Shown: one piece after another, positions 7,861-14,807 of the stretch
How the letters are laid out: each line of letters starts with the position of its first letter
Position numbering within the stretch: position 1 is the first letter of the stretch
Source: Thermoplasmata archaeon
GTDB lineage: Archaea; Thermoplasmatota; Thermoplasmata; Methanomassiliicoccales; Methanomethylophilaceae
Direction of reading: 5' to 3'
DNA: 47,775 nt
Assembly: GCA_015063165.1 (NCBI GenBank)
Contig: SUSZ01000012.1
Span: forward strand, 1-47,775
Notes under the pieces: generated by a model
Told to the model about the DNA's origin: nothing
The model's database searches: none
The model's input: only the letters and a program-made list of their open reading frames with translations
Position numbers and translations under genes: made by a program

Positions 7861-9144
7861 TCACGGGCCGAGGCTGGTTATCGGGACGACGTATACCCCG
7901 TCCTCCCTGCGGTAGGCCAGGCTTCCAGTGCCGGTCAGGACGCACATAACCGAAGGTCCCGATCCCGGCTCCTTGCTCTCCATGGAATCCCTTATCTTCA
8001 GGAGGTTCGCGGCGGCTGTATCCGCAGAGTTCTGGCCCAGCTTTATCTCGAATGCCCCCCACCCTTTTCCTGGCATCTCCACGACGGCGTCTATCTCTTT
8101 CCCGCTGTGGTCGCGGTAATGGTGCAAGGATCCTCCCGAAGCTTGGGCGTATATCCGGAGATCCCGTTCGCAGAGCGATTCGAACAGGAGGCCCATTGTC
8201 TTGAGGTCGGTGGAGAGCTCTTTCGTACCGATCTCCAGTGCGGTGGCCGCGAGGGAAGGGTCCGCCAGATGCCGTTTCGGAGCCTTTCCGACCCTGTACG
8301 AGGACCGGCGGTGGGGATTGTACGCAGGTTGATCGTCTCTGAGATACAGCCTTTCGAAGATGTCCATGTAGTCGGACACCGTCTCGTCATCTATGCTTTC
8401 GGATTCGAACTCTTTGATGTCCGAGGCTATCCTGGATTTGGAGGCCATAGTGCTCTCGTTCCTGGCAAGGGAACGTAGCGTACGGCGAAGCCCTTCGACA
8501 TTCCTTCTTTTACCGTCGATCTTCTGCGCGTCCACGCCGCAGACTCTGTGCATGTAGCTGCCCATCGCTAGTTTCACCTGATCCTCTTTCAAGGACAGAT
8601 TGCCCGGCCACCCTCCCCGGACGATCAGCCACGCCAATTCTTCGAGGCTGCACGACTTCCCCTTGGACATCTCGAACGACCCGTCGAAAAGGCTCGGTAG
8701 AGATGTCGACCCGAGGGAATCCTTCGATTCGAAGAGGGACATGGGGCGCATCCTTACGCTGATGATGCGCATCGCTCCCGAATGCATGAGCGATCCCATG
8801 TCGACTGAAGACGACCCGCTCAGTATGTAGCTCCCTTTGGAACCGTCCAAGTCTACGGAGTAGCGAACTGCATCCCAGATCCTGGGTACTTCCTGCCACT
8901 CGTCTATCAGATGCGGGCGTTCTCCCTTCAATACAGCCGCAGGGTCCATGTTAGCAATTTCACGATTGATGAAATTGTCAGCAGGGTCCACCAGTGAGAA
9001 CTCGCTGTTAGCGAATTTCCTGGAACACCATGTCTTTCCACATGATTTCGGGCCTTCTATGCTCACAGCTCCTGCGGCTTTCATGGCGGTGCAGATCTCT
9101 TTCTCTATGAGCCTCGGGAGGTATCCGTCAGGTTCCAGGGTCAT
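7861..9144 (-). CDS. AAA ATPase with DUF4143 C-terminal domain (minus-strand copy)
   Basis: This 427-residue protein is another AAA_14/DUF4143 ATPase, convergent with the 6629-7831 gene but clearly diverged from it, so not a recent duplicate. Walker A is GPKSCGKT (31-38) and Walker B HLIDEWQEV (78-86). ILSGSSS is the sensor-1-like segment. The C-terminus keeps a fuller PD-(D/E)XK-like set (GKEIDAVVE ... WGAFEIKLG, with E-x-K) than its partner. The substrate or partner is unknown. The start is the ATG at 9144, with a TATA box 24 bases upstream, implying a leaderless mRNA. Tandem 23-bp repeats lie directly behind that promoter. Confidence 0.83.
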   Translation of the reverse strand: MTLEPDGYLPRLIEKEICTAMKAAGAVSIEGPKSCGKTWCSRKFANSEFSLVDPADNFINREIANMDPAAVLKGERPHLIDEWQEVPRIWDAVRYSVDLDGSKGSYILSGSSSVDMGSLMHSGAMRIISVRMRPMSLFESKDSLGSTSLPSLFDGSFEMSKGKSCSLEELAWLIVRGGWPGNLSLKEDQVKLAMGSYMHRVCGVDAQKIDGKRRNVEGLRRTLRSLARNESTMASKSRIASDIKEFESESIDDETVSDYMDIFERLYLRDDQPAYNPHRRSSYRVGKAPKRHLADPSLAATALEIGTKELSTDLKTMGLLFESLCERDLRIYAQASGGSLHHYRDHSGKEIDAVVEMPGKGWGAFEIKLGQNSADTAAANLLKIRDSMESKEPGSGPSVMCVLTGTGSLAYRREDGVYVVPITSLGP

Positions 9145-9163
9145 ATTTGGTTATCACCAAGGG

Positions 9164-9171
9164 TGTATAAA
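9164..9171 (-). promoter_or_regulatory. TATA box for leaderless minus-strand DUF4143 ATPase
   Basis: On the minus strand the sequence reads GATTTATACAC. Its centre is about 24 bases from the ATG at 9144, the same geometry as the plus-strand copy. The tandem repeats begin 7 bases further upstream. Confidence 0.55.
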
Positions 9172-9177
9172 TCAAAT

Positions 9178-9236
9178 ACCGCAAGTTTCATCGGTTTTAG
9201 ACCGCAAGTTTCATCGGTTTTAGACCGCAAGTTTCA
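9178..9236. repeat. Tandem 23-bp repeat, 2.6 copies, upstream of DUF4143 ATPase
   Basis: Units lie at 9178-9200, 9201-9223 and 9224-9236 (partial). Each begins ACCGCAAGTTTCA and the two full units are identical, with no spacers. The array fills the gap between the ATPase promoter and the nitroreductase gene. Its last partial copy contains the TGA stop of the nitroreductase (9234-9236). The direct head-to-tail arrangement suggests an iteron-like binding site or operator. Confidence 0.85.
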
Positions 9237-9746
9237 AAGGAACGTCGTGAAGTCCGAGATCTCCTTGCTCTGAAAGTGGAGCGGACCAGGCTCGCAGTCC
9301 TCCGCGGCGTATCCCACGGGAAGGATGTGCATGAGGACGAGGTCGTCTGGGATCCCGAACGCCTCGCAGATGGGTTTCGGATCGAAATATCCGACCCAGC
9401 AGGTGCCCAGGCCGAGGTCCGTGGCCTGGAGCATCATATGGTCTGTGACTATGGACGTGTCCGTCTCCGCGATGTCCCTTCCGGTGAACCTGCTTATCCA
9501 GGACTCTCCCTTCTTGGCGAACACCAGCATCACGACGGGGGCTCCGAAGATCATCATGCACAGCTCGCTGATCTTCTTCACCGCTTCGGGGGATCTGAGG
9601 ACGTAGATCCGCTGGCCCTGCTTGTTCTTCCCCGTAGGGGCGAGCCGGGCGGCCTCGAGCATCTTCTGGATCTTCCAGTCCTCGACAGGCCGGTCGCTGT
9701 ACTTCCTGACGGAGTACCTCTGCCTGATCACGTCCTCGAACTCCAC
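9234..9746 (-). CDS. Nitroreductase family protein
   Basis: This 170-residue protein is an FMN-dependent nitroreductase-fold oxidoreductase. The family N-terminus is visible (FEDVIRQRYSVRKYSDRPV), followed by ARLAPTGKNKQ and the DLGLGTCWVGYFD segment near the flavin and dimer interface. The physiological substrate is unknown. The start is GTG at 9746; no ATG fits. It lies 4 bases after the gatB stop on the same strand, so it is probably transcribed at the end of the gat operon, perhaps only by position. Its stop codon falls inside a tandem repeat copy, so its last codons may have been altered when the repeats arose. Confidence 0.87.
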   Translation of the reverse strand: MEFEDVIRQRYSVRKYSDRPVEDWKIQKMLEAARLAPTGKNKQGQRIYVLRSPEAVKKISELCMMIFGAPVVMLVFAKKGESWISRFTGRDIAETDTSIVTDHMMLQATDLGLGTCWVGYFDPKPICEAFGIPDDLVLMHILPVGYAAEDCEPGPLHFQSKEISDFTTFL

Positions 9747-9750
9747 CCGT

Positions 9751-11088
9751 TCACATCCTCGACTCGATGGCCTTCCTGACGGCTTCCACGACCTCCGCGG
9801 AAGAGAACTTTCCTCCGCTCTGTTTCATGACGAAGCCGATCGCCTTGTTGGCGGCCTTCTCGTTCTTGGCGTAGTCCGCTATGATGGCGGGGTTCTGGTC
9901 CAGGAACTCGTTGACCATCTTGTCAAGGTCTCCGGAGGCCCCCTTCACGGATTCGGCCGACTCGCCGGTCATGGCGCACTTGATCTCCAGGGCGCACTCG
10001 GTGTCGGTGATCTCTCCGTTGGCGAACTTCCTGATGATGGGGATGACGTTGTCGGGGCTTCCTCCGCGGGCCTCCATGGCCTTCCATCCGGCGCTGACAG
10101 GACCGGACACCCACTTCACCGCGTTATGGACTCCCAGCTCCTTGGCGACGGTCTCGAAGGTCTCTGCGAGGCCTACGGAGGTCGTGACGAGCTGCTTGGC
10201 GGCCTTCTGGTCGATGCCGTACTCGTGGGCGAGCCTGAGGGCCATCTTCTGGGGGCTCTCCTTGATCTTGATGGCGTCGGCCATCTCCTTCAGGTGGTAG
10301 ATCCCCAGGTCGGGCTCGTCGATGTATCCGTAGTCCGCCTCGAACTCCTTCTTCCTGACGGAGATGGTGACTCCGCGCTCCTCGTCGAACCTGCGGGTCT
10401 CGCGGTCGATCTTCCCGCCAGCTTTGAGGATCTTCGTCTGCCTGATCATCTCGAAGGTCAGCGCCCTCTCGACGTTCTTCAGCCCGGTGACGTTCTTGAC
10501 CTCGCACCTCTCCTTCCCGACGGAGATGTTGCAGTCGCAGCGGATGCTCCTCTCGCCGTCTCCGGGGAGGTCTATGACGTGCCTGATGTCCTCTATGAGC
10601 TGTCCGAGGAACTCCCTTGCTTCAGCGGGGGTGGATATGTCGGGCTCGGTGACTATCTCGGCCAGGGGGATCCCGGACCTGTTGTAGTCTATCAGCGACG
10701 ACAGGTCTCCGACTCTTTTGGTCTTCCCAGGGTCCTCCTCCACGTGGATGCGCGTGATCCTGATGGGCTTCTTGCCGTTCAGGTAGTAGACCCCCTTCTC
10801 TCCGATGGGGTTGTCGTACTGGGTGATCTGGACGCTCTTGGACATGTCCGGGTAGAAGTAGGTCTTCCTGGAGAACCAGGTGGTGTCCGCGACCTTGCAT
10901 CCGAGCATCTTCGCCAGCATGATGCCGTACTCCAGGACCTTCCTGTTGAGGACAGGCCTGGAACCAGGCATCCCGAGGCAGGTGGGGCACACGTGGGTGT
11001 TCGGCGCAGGGGCGTCGGTGGTGGGGCAGGAGCAGAACATCTTCGACCTGGTCGGCAGCTGGACGTGGATCTCCAATCCTATCTTCAT
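9751..11088 (-). CDS. gatB: Asp-tRNA(Asn)/Glu-tRNA(Gln) amidotransferase subunit B
   Basis: This 445-residue protein is the tRNA-binding kinase subunit that phosphorylates misacylated Asp-tRNA before amide transfer. The N-terminus MKIGLEIHVQLPTRSKMFC is diagnostic. The cysteines in MFCSCPTTDAPAPNTHVCPTC fit the GatB zinc site. The cradle domain contains DYNRSGIPLAEIVTEPD and RCDCNISV. A YqeY-like C-terminal domain ends the protein (FVMKQSGGKFSSAEVVEAVRKAI). The open frame extends far upstream antisense to gatA codons, but the ATG at 11088 is fixed by its ATGA overlap with the gatA stop. Archaea generally use GatDE for Gln-tRNA, so GatCAB here most likely serves Asn-tRNA. Confidence 0.95.
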   Translation of the reverse strand: MKIGLEIHVQLPTRSKMFCSCPTTDAPAPNTHVCPTCLGMPGSRPVLNRKVLEYGIMLAKMLGCKVADTTWFSRKTYFYPDMSKSVQITQYDNPIGEKGVYYLNGKKPIRITRIHVEEDPGKTKRVGDLSSLIDYNRSGIPLAEIVTEPDISTPAEAREFLGQLIEDIRHVIDLPGDGERSIRCDCNISVGKERCEVKNVTGLKNVERALTFEMIRQTKILKAGGKIDRETRRFDEERGVTISVRKKEFEADYGYIDEPDLGIYHLKEMADAIKIKESPQKMALRLAHEYGIDQKAAKQLVTTSVGLAETFETVAKELGVHNAVKWVSGPVSAGWKAMEARGGSPDNVIPIIRKFANGEITDTECALEIKCAMTGESAESVKGASGDLDKMVNEFLDQNPAIIADYAKNEKAANKAIGFVMKQSGGKFSSAEVVEAVRKAIESRM

Positions 11089-12413
11089 GCGCCCACCTCC
11101 GGCTTCTTCATGTCGAATCCCTTCTCCCATCTCTCCGCGATGTCGAACAGGACCTCTTCGTTCCAGTGGTCCGCGACGAACTGCATTCCGATGGGCATCC
11201 CGTCGCCGTCGTATCCGCAGGGGACCGACATGTGAGGGGTCCCGGCGATGTTGGCGGGAATGGTCAGATAGTCCGCCTTGTAGGCGTCCAGAGCGGACAT
11301 CTTGGAGATGTCGTCGAACCTGGGCGCGGTGAACGGCATGGTAGGCGCGAGAACGGCGTCGTGGTCGGCCAGGACGCGCTTGTAGTCCTTGATCACGATC
11401 TGCCTGACCTTCAGGGCCTTGGCGTAGTACCTGTCCCTGAATCCGGCCATCCTGGTGTATGTTCCGAGGAGTATCCTCCTCTTGGCCTCGTCCCCGAAGT
11501 ACTCGGAGCGGAACGAGCTGAAGTAGTCGTCGAACTTGAGGGAGAGGTCCCCCTTCTGCTGCCCGTATCTCATTCCGACGTATCTGGCGAGGTTGGTGGA
11601 CGCCTCGGAGGTCGCCAGGACGTAGTATGCGGGCATGGCGTACTTCAGAGATGGCATCTCCACGTGCTCGACGTCGACTCCTATGCCCTTCAGCGCCTCG
11701 ACGGAGTCGTTGAACGTCTTCTCCACGTCTTTGGAGAGGCCTTCCACCCCTTCCTTGGGGATGGCGACGGACTTCAGCTTCCTGCCTTCGTCCTTGAGCT
11801 CGGGCTGGACGCAGGACGTGGGGTCCTTCTCGTCCTTCCCGGCGATGACATGCACGTATCTCCTGAGGTCTCCCGCTCTGGCGGAGATCACTCCAATCTT
11901 GTCCAGGGAGTTCCCATAGTCGATGAGCCCGTACCTGGAGACGCGTCCGTAGGTGGGGGCGATGCCGTATACCCCGCAGAACGAGGCGGGGCAGCAGATG
12001 GACCCCCCGGTGGAGACTCCGAGCGAGACGTGGTCCTCGAACACGGCGGCAGCGCAGGCGGACCCTCCGGAGGACCCTCCGCACGCCCTCTCGAGGTCGT
12101 AGGGGTTCCTGGGTATCTCCAATCCTGAGTTGCTGGAGAACGTTCCGAATCCGAACTCGTCCATGTTGCACTTGCCTATGAGCTTCCCGCCGGCCGCCCT
12201 CATCTTGGCTATGGAGGTCGCATCGAAGGCCGGCCTGTAGCCGATGAGGATCCTGGATCCGGAGCAGGTCTCCATGTCGCAGGAGGTGAGGTTGTCCTTG
12301 GCGGAGAACAGGAACTTCGATTCTCCCGGGTCGCTGTCCTCGGTCATGGCGTGGAACATGGAGTATCTGTCGTTGGTCGCTTTGAGCTTGGATAGGATGT
12401 CATTCATGGTCAT
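11085..12413 (-). CDS. gatA: Asp-tRNA(Asn)/Glu-tRNA(Gln) amidotransferase subunit A
   Basis: This 442-residue amidase-signature enzyme releases ammonia from glutamine and channels it to GatB. The Ser-cisSer-Lys triad is present: K39 (FSAKDN), S114 in GGSSGGSA and nucleophile S138 in GVSTGGSI. The more common GSDTGGS is varied here to GVSTGGS. It is about 40 residues shorter than many bacterial GatA proteins, mostly at the N-terminus. The start at 12413 is supported by the ATGA overlap with the gatC stop; an in-frame ATG two codons later is the alternative. It sits between gatC and gatB in the usual order. Confidence 0.95.
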   Translation of the reverse strand: MTMNDILSKLKATNDRYSMFHAMTEDSDPGESKFLFSAKDNLTSCDMETCSGSRILIGYRPAFDATSIAKMRAAGGKLIGKCNMDEFGFGTFSSNSGLEIPRNPYDLERACGGSSGGSACAAAVFEDHVSLGVSTGGSICCPASFCGVYGIAPTYGRVSRYGLIDYGNSLDKIGVISARAGDLRRYVHVIAGKDEKDPTSCVQPELKDEGRKLKSVAIPKEGVEGLSKDVEKTFNDSVEALKGIGVDVEHVEMPSLKYAMPAYYVLATSEASTNLARYVGMRYGQQKGDLSLKFDDYFSSFRSEYFGDEAKRRILLGTYTRMAGFRDRYYAKALKVRQIVIKDYKRVLADHDAVLAPTMPFTAPRFDDISKMSALDAYKADYLTIPANIAGTPHMSVPCGYDGDGMPIGMQFVADHWNEEVLFDIAERWEKGFDMKKPEVGA

Positions 12414-12682
12414 GACAGCCTCGGCCCCCTAACGTACCTCTCGTAGGTGTCCATGTCCTTCAGGAGAACATCGGGATCCAGCTCCATGTGGGGCTCGTCC
12501 TCCCTGAGCACGTCGGCTACCTCTATCGGGTTCACGCCGAATCCATCGCAGTCCGGAGCCTCGTCCAGGAGCTCGAAGTAAGACAGGATGTCGTTGAGGT
12601 CCTTGCTGTAGGCTTCCAGCTCGGCCTCTGTGAGCTTGATGTGGGCCGCGCGCGCGACCCTTTCCACGGTTTCTCTGTCCAT
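12410..12682 (-). CDS. gatC: Asp-tRNA(Asn)/Glu-tRNA(Gln) amidotransferase subunit C
   Basis: This 90-residue protein is the small belt subunit that wraps GatA and GatB. It shows the family pattern VERVARAAHIKLTEAELEAYSKDLNDILSYFE, followed by a proline-poor linker and the DVLREDEP segment. It is first in gatC-gatA-gatB and is coupled to gatA by ATGA. The ATG at 12682 is preceded on its strand by a 13-base palindrome (12686-12698) and a TATA-like tract overlapping the stop of the DUF2284 gene. Confidence 0.93.
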   Translation of the reverse strand: MDRETVERVARAAHIKLTEAELEAYSKDLNDILSYFELLDEAPDCDGFGVNPIEVADVLREDEPHMELDPDVLLKDMDTYERYVRGPRLS

Positions 12683-12685
12683 TGT

Positions 12686-12720
12686 CAGACCTGGTCTGGT
12701 CTAACGGATACATTATTAAT
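12686..12720 (-). promoter_or_regulatory. gatCAB promoter and leader palindrome
   Basis: On the minus strand an AT-rich TTATTAATAATG element (about 12709-12720) lies about 30 bases before the gatC ATG. Between it and the start is a near-perfect palindrome CAGACC-N-GGTCTG (12686-12698), with an extra GGTCT copy next to it (12696-12702). It could be an operator or a short leader hairpin. It overlaps the end of the upstream gene, so gatCAB may also be read through from there. Confidence 0.45.
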
Positions 12721-13264
12721 AAAGAATGTCGAGGCTTCGCATCATTATGAATCCGTAAAGCGTGACGACCCCGTCCTCGAACCTGAATTCCTCGCCGTTG
12801 GACGCCATGTACTCCTTGAGGTTCAGCCCCAGGACGGATATCGACGGGACCAGCATCTCCGGGTACCTGCAGGGTTCCGGGTAGGAGCAGACTCCGCAGT
12901 AGCGGCATCCTCCGTCGGCGAAGCCCATGCTCTTGTACCCCTCTTTCCTGAGAGCGAGCACTATGTTCCTCACGTACGTCTGGAGGTCGTCCCCGAGCTT
13001 ATCGAGGGCGGCCTTGTCCGAGAAGTCGACCTCGTACCTCTTCTTCACGATGCCCACTCTAGAATAGTCCTTCGATACCTTCTCCACGGTCAGATCGCAT
13101 CCCGGCGGGCATCCCCATGAGCACCCGTAGCTGCCGCATTTGTTCTCGGCGCAGAGCGCTCTTCCTCTGGCGAAGGCCTCCGCGTCGTGCACCGGAAAGC
13201 TCCAGTCCATGATGTCGAATCCTTCCGGCAGGACCGATGCCGCGACCTCTTTCCAAGGCTTCAT
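12716..13264 (-). CDS. Cysteine-rich DUF2284 family metal-binding protein
   Basis: This 182-residue protein matches the DUF2284 family found in methanogens and anaerobes, which is annotated as predicted metal-binding but has no known reaction. Two cysteine clusters are clear: C38, C43, C48, C52, C56 (ENKCGSYGCSWGCPPGC) and C120, C123, C126, C132 (GGCRYCGVCSYPEPC). These could hold one or two iron-sulfur clusters or zinc. No membrane segment is seen. The stop is TAA. It precedes gatC on the same strand by 33 bases. Confidence 0.85.
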   Translation of the reverse strand: MKPWKEVAASVLPEGFDIMDWSFPVHDAEAFARGRALCAENKCGSYGCSWGCPPGCDLTVEKVSKDYSRVGIVKKRYEVDFSDKAALDKLGDDLQTYVRNIVLALRKEGYKSMGFADGGCRYCGVCSYPEPCRYPEMLVPSISVLGLNLKEYMASNGEEFRFEDGVVTLYGFIMMRSLDILY

Positions 13265-13338
13265 GCTTTAACATGGTCAGGTGCTCTTTATAAGGCTTTG
13301 TCAAAGCGTTTTTTATCCTCCCAGGAGTACGTACCGTC

Positions 13339-13851
13339 ATGGCAGAGGCTACGCCCGAGAAGAAGATCGCCACCGCGATGAAAGCGATGGACGAGGGGGA
13401 TTTCAAAAAAGCCTACACGGCTTTCAAGAAGCTGACAGCGGAGTTCCCAGACAACGCAGACGTCTGGTATTGCAAAGCCGAGAGCGGAAACTTCGCATCC
13501 GGAATGGCCGGTGCGAAGATCAGCGTCGACGAGATCATCGAGGCTTACAACAAAGCGATAGAGCTGGATCCCGAGCGCGTGGACTACTACCAGTCCTACG
13601 GGCAGTTCTGCATCTCCATCAACAAGTTCGACGAGGCGGAGAAGGCCTACTGCGAAGCAGCCGAGATCGACGAATCCATGTCGGCCAGCCTTTTCAGCGA
13701 GTTCGCCATCGAGTACTACAACACCGCCATGGCGGCCTACGGGGAGATCATGGAAGACCCCAAGGCCCGCGCCCCGTTCGGGAAGAAGGCCCTCTCCTAC
13801 ATGCTGAAGGCTCTCGACATGACCCCCGAAGAGGCCAAAGAGCTTCTCTGA
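13339..13851 (+). CDS. TPR-repeat protein
   Basis: This 170-residue soluble protein is built of tetratricopeptide-like helical pairs. Clear units are DFKKAYTAFKKLTAEFPDN (about 20-38), EIIEAYNKAIELDPER (64-79) and KFDEAEKAYCEAAEID (95-110). It has no catalytic motif, signal peptide or membrane helix and is probably a protein-protein scaffold. It is a single gene with a strong UUCG stem-loop terminator after it. The ATG at 13339 was chosen as the first in-frame ATG. Confidence 0.8.
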   Translation: MAEATPEKKIATAMKAMDEGDFKKAYTAFKKLTAEFPDNADVWYCKAESGNFASGMAGAKISVDEIIEAYNKAIELDPERVDYYQSYGQFCISINKFDEAEKAYCEAAEIDESMSASLFSEFAIEYYNTAMAAYGEIMEDPKARAPFGKKALSYMLKALDMTPEEAKELL

Positions 13852-13869
13852 AGAAGGATAAACATCTCA

Positions 13870-13894
13870 TCCCTCTTCGGAGGGAACGCTTTTT
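13870..13894 (+). terminator. UUCG-capped hairpin terminator after the TPR gene
   Basis: A perfect 6-bp stem TCCCTC / GAGGGA capped by a TTCG tetraloop (13870-13885) is followed within 5 bases by TTTTTA. It ends the TPR transcript and separates it from the structured element downstream. Confidence 0.7.
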
Positions 13895-13921
13895 ATTTCC
13901 GAGATCAGGTTCGGATTGATG

Positions 13922-13929
13922 CTTATACC
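13922..13929 (+). promoter_or_regulatory. TATA box for the structured element and Sel1 gene
   Basis: The sequence CTTATACC predicts transcription start near 13950. The surrounding 10-mer GCTTATACCA (13921-13930) also occurs at 20553-20562, before the structured RNA ahead of uL3. Confidence 0.5.
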
Positions 13930-13949
13930 AGGGTTTGACGTTTGCATTG

Positions 13950-14055
13950 TTGACTGACCCGGTTTCCGCCGGGACCGGATCATCTCTGCGGGACATCGCC
14001 CTGAAGCACCGAGTCAGGACAGGGCGCCAGTATCGTCTGCCGCAGGATGTCCGGA
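13950..14055 (+). ncRNA. Putative structured RNA or long structured leader
   Basis: This stretch has no convincing ORF and contains nested complementary segments. A hairpin CCCGG / CCGGG lies at 13958-13973. A perfect 7-bp stem pairs GGACATC (13991-13997) with GATGTCC (14046-14052). Stacked directly inside it is a perfect 6-bp stem, GCCCTG (13998-14003) with CAGGGC (14020-14025). A TATA box sits about 25 bases before the proposed 5' end. It could be an independent small RNA or the leader of the Sel1 gene about 70 bases downstream. I do not recognise a known riboswitch or box C/D or H/ACA core. Confidence 0.4.
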
Positions 14056-14122
14056 AGCCGCCCGACCCCTTAAACAGAGTACATTGCGCACAATGATCGG
14101 ACAGGAAAGGAGCCCAGATACG

Positions 14123-14542
14123 ATGGAACCCACGATGGAAGAGAAGCTGAAGGTTTGCATACAGCTGTGCGAGGAAGGCGACCCGGAGATGTGCGCCTTC
14201 CTCGGGAAGGAGTTCTATTACGGCATGAACGTGCCGCAGGACCTCGGCCGTGCTTTGCGCTACCTGACGACCGCCTCGGAACACGGGGATGCCATCTCGC
14301 AGTTTACCTTGGGCTTCATGTACTGGTCAGGCAGGGGGACCGAACCGGATCTCGACGAGGCGCTCAGACTGTTTCTTCTCGCGGCGGATCAGGGCATCCC
14401 GGAGGCGATGTACAACGTCGCGAAGATCCTGCTTGCAAAGGATTTCGAAAAGAACAGGGACGAGGCCATCAGATGGCTGAAGCGTTCCGCGAACGCCGGA
14501 TACAGCACGGCTTACGATATGCTCTCCGATCTGGATGGATGA
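14123..14542 (+). CDS. Sel1-repeat protein
   Basis: This 139-residue protein is made of Sel1-like (SLR) repeats, roughly residues 24-55, 60-91 and 96-128. Signs are the repeated A-x-x-x-x-x-x-A-A pattern and ISQFTLGFMYWSGRGTEPDLDEALRLFLLAADQG. Such proteins act as adaptors, and no enzymatic motif is seen. An ATG at 14123 preceded by GGAAAGGAG about 10 bases upstream is preferred. In-frame ATG (14093) and TTG (14084) codons upstream are alternatives. The long region before it carries the putative structured element. Confidence 0.75.
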   Translation: MEPTMEEKLKVCIQLCEEGDPEMCAFLGKEFYYGMNVPQDLGRALRYLTTASEHGDAISQFTLGFMYWSGRGTEPDLDEALRLFLLAADQGIPEAMYNVAKILLAKDFEKNRDEAIRWLKRSANAGYSTAYDMLSDLDG

Positions 14543-14648
14543 CGCTGCGCAAGGACTTCTCCGCCAGGGAACCCCTCGTTCAACTTGAAACGAACCGCCG
14601 GATGGAAATCCATAGGGCGGTCCACGAGATAAATGATGGATAAAGGAA

Positions 14649-14726
14649 TGGTAGCGAGGGGTCGATTTGAACGACCGGTCTCCGGGTTATGAGCCCGACG
14701 GGATATCCTGGCTACCCCACCTCGCT
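14649..14726 (-). tRNA. Initiator tRNA-Met (CAT), CCA encoded
   Basis: Read on the minus strand, the 5' end AGCGAGG pairs with CCTCGCT at the 3' end, followed by discriminator A and an encoded CCA (TGG at 14649-14651 on the plus strand). The anticodon stem-loop is GGG-CTCATAA-CCC with anticodon CAT. The three consecutive G-C pairs in the anticodon stem, and the A1 start typical of archaeal initiators, mark it as the initiator. The T arm (GGTCG-TTCAAAT-CGACC) is intact, and no intron is present. Confidence 0.95.
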
Positions 14727-14744
14727 ATAGAACACCCTAGGATG

Positions 14745-14760
14745 GTTTAATATATAAATT
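14745..14760 (-). promoter_or_regulatory. tRNA-Met promoter TATA box
   Basis: On the minus strand TTTATATATTAAA lies with its centre about 25 bases before the mature tRNA 5' end at 14726, as expected for an archaeal tRNA promoter with almost no leader. Confidence 0.6.
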
Positions 14761-14807
14761 TACCCTTTCAGACGATAAATAATCCCGTTCTGAAAGGGCT
14801 TGTGGTT

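Noticed and set aside
9178-9236. Tandem repeat as a mini CRISPR array
   Set aside because: The 23-bp units abut directly with no spacers, and no cas gene is near.
11089-12171. Extended N-terminus of gatB
   Set aside because: The extra frame is antisense-free but lies over gatA in another frame and is Arg-rich shadow sequence; the ATG at 11088 matches the GatB N-terminus exactly.
14649-14726. Elongator tRNA-Met or tRNA-Ile2 reading of the CAT anticodon gene
   Set aside because: The three G-C pairs of the anticodon stem and the overall match to archaeal initiator tRNA argue for the initiator.
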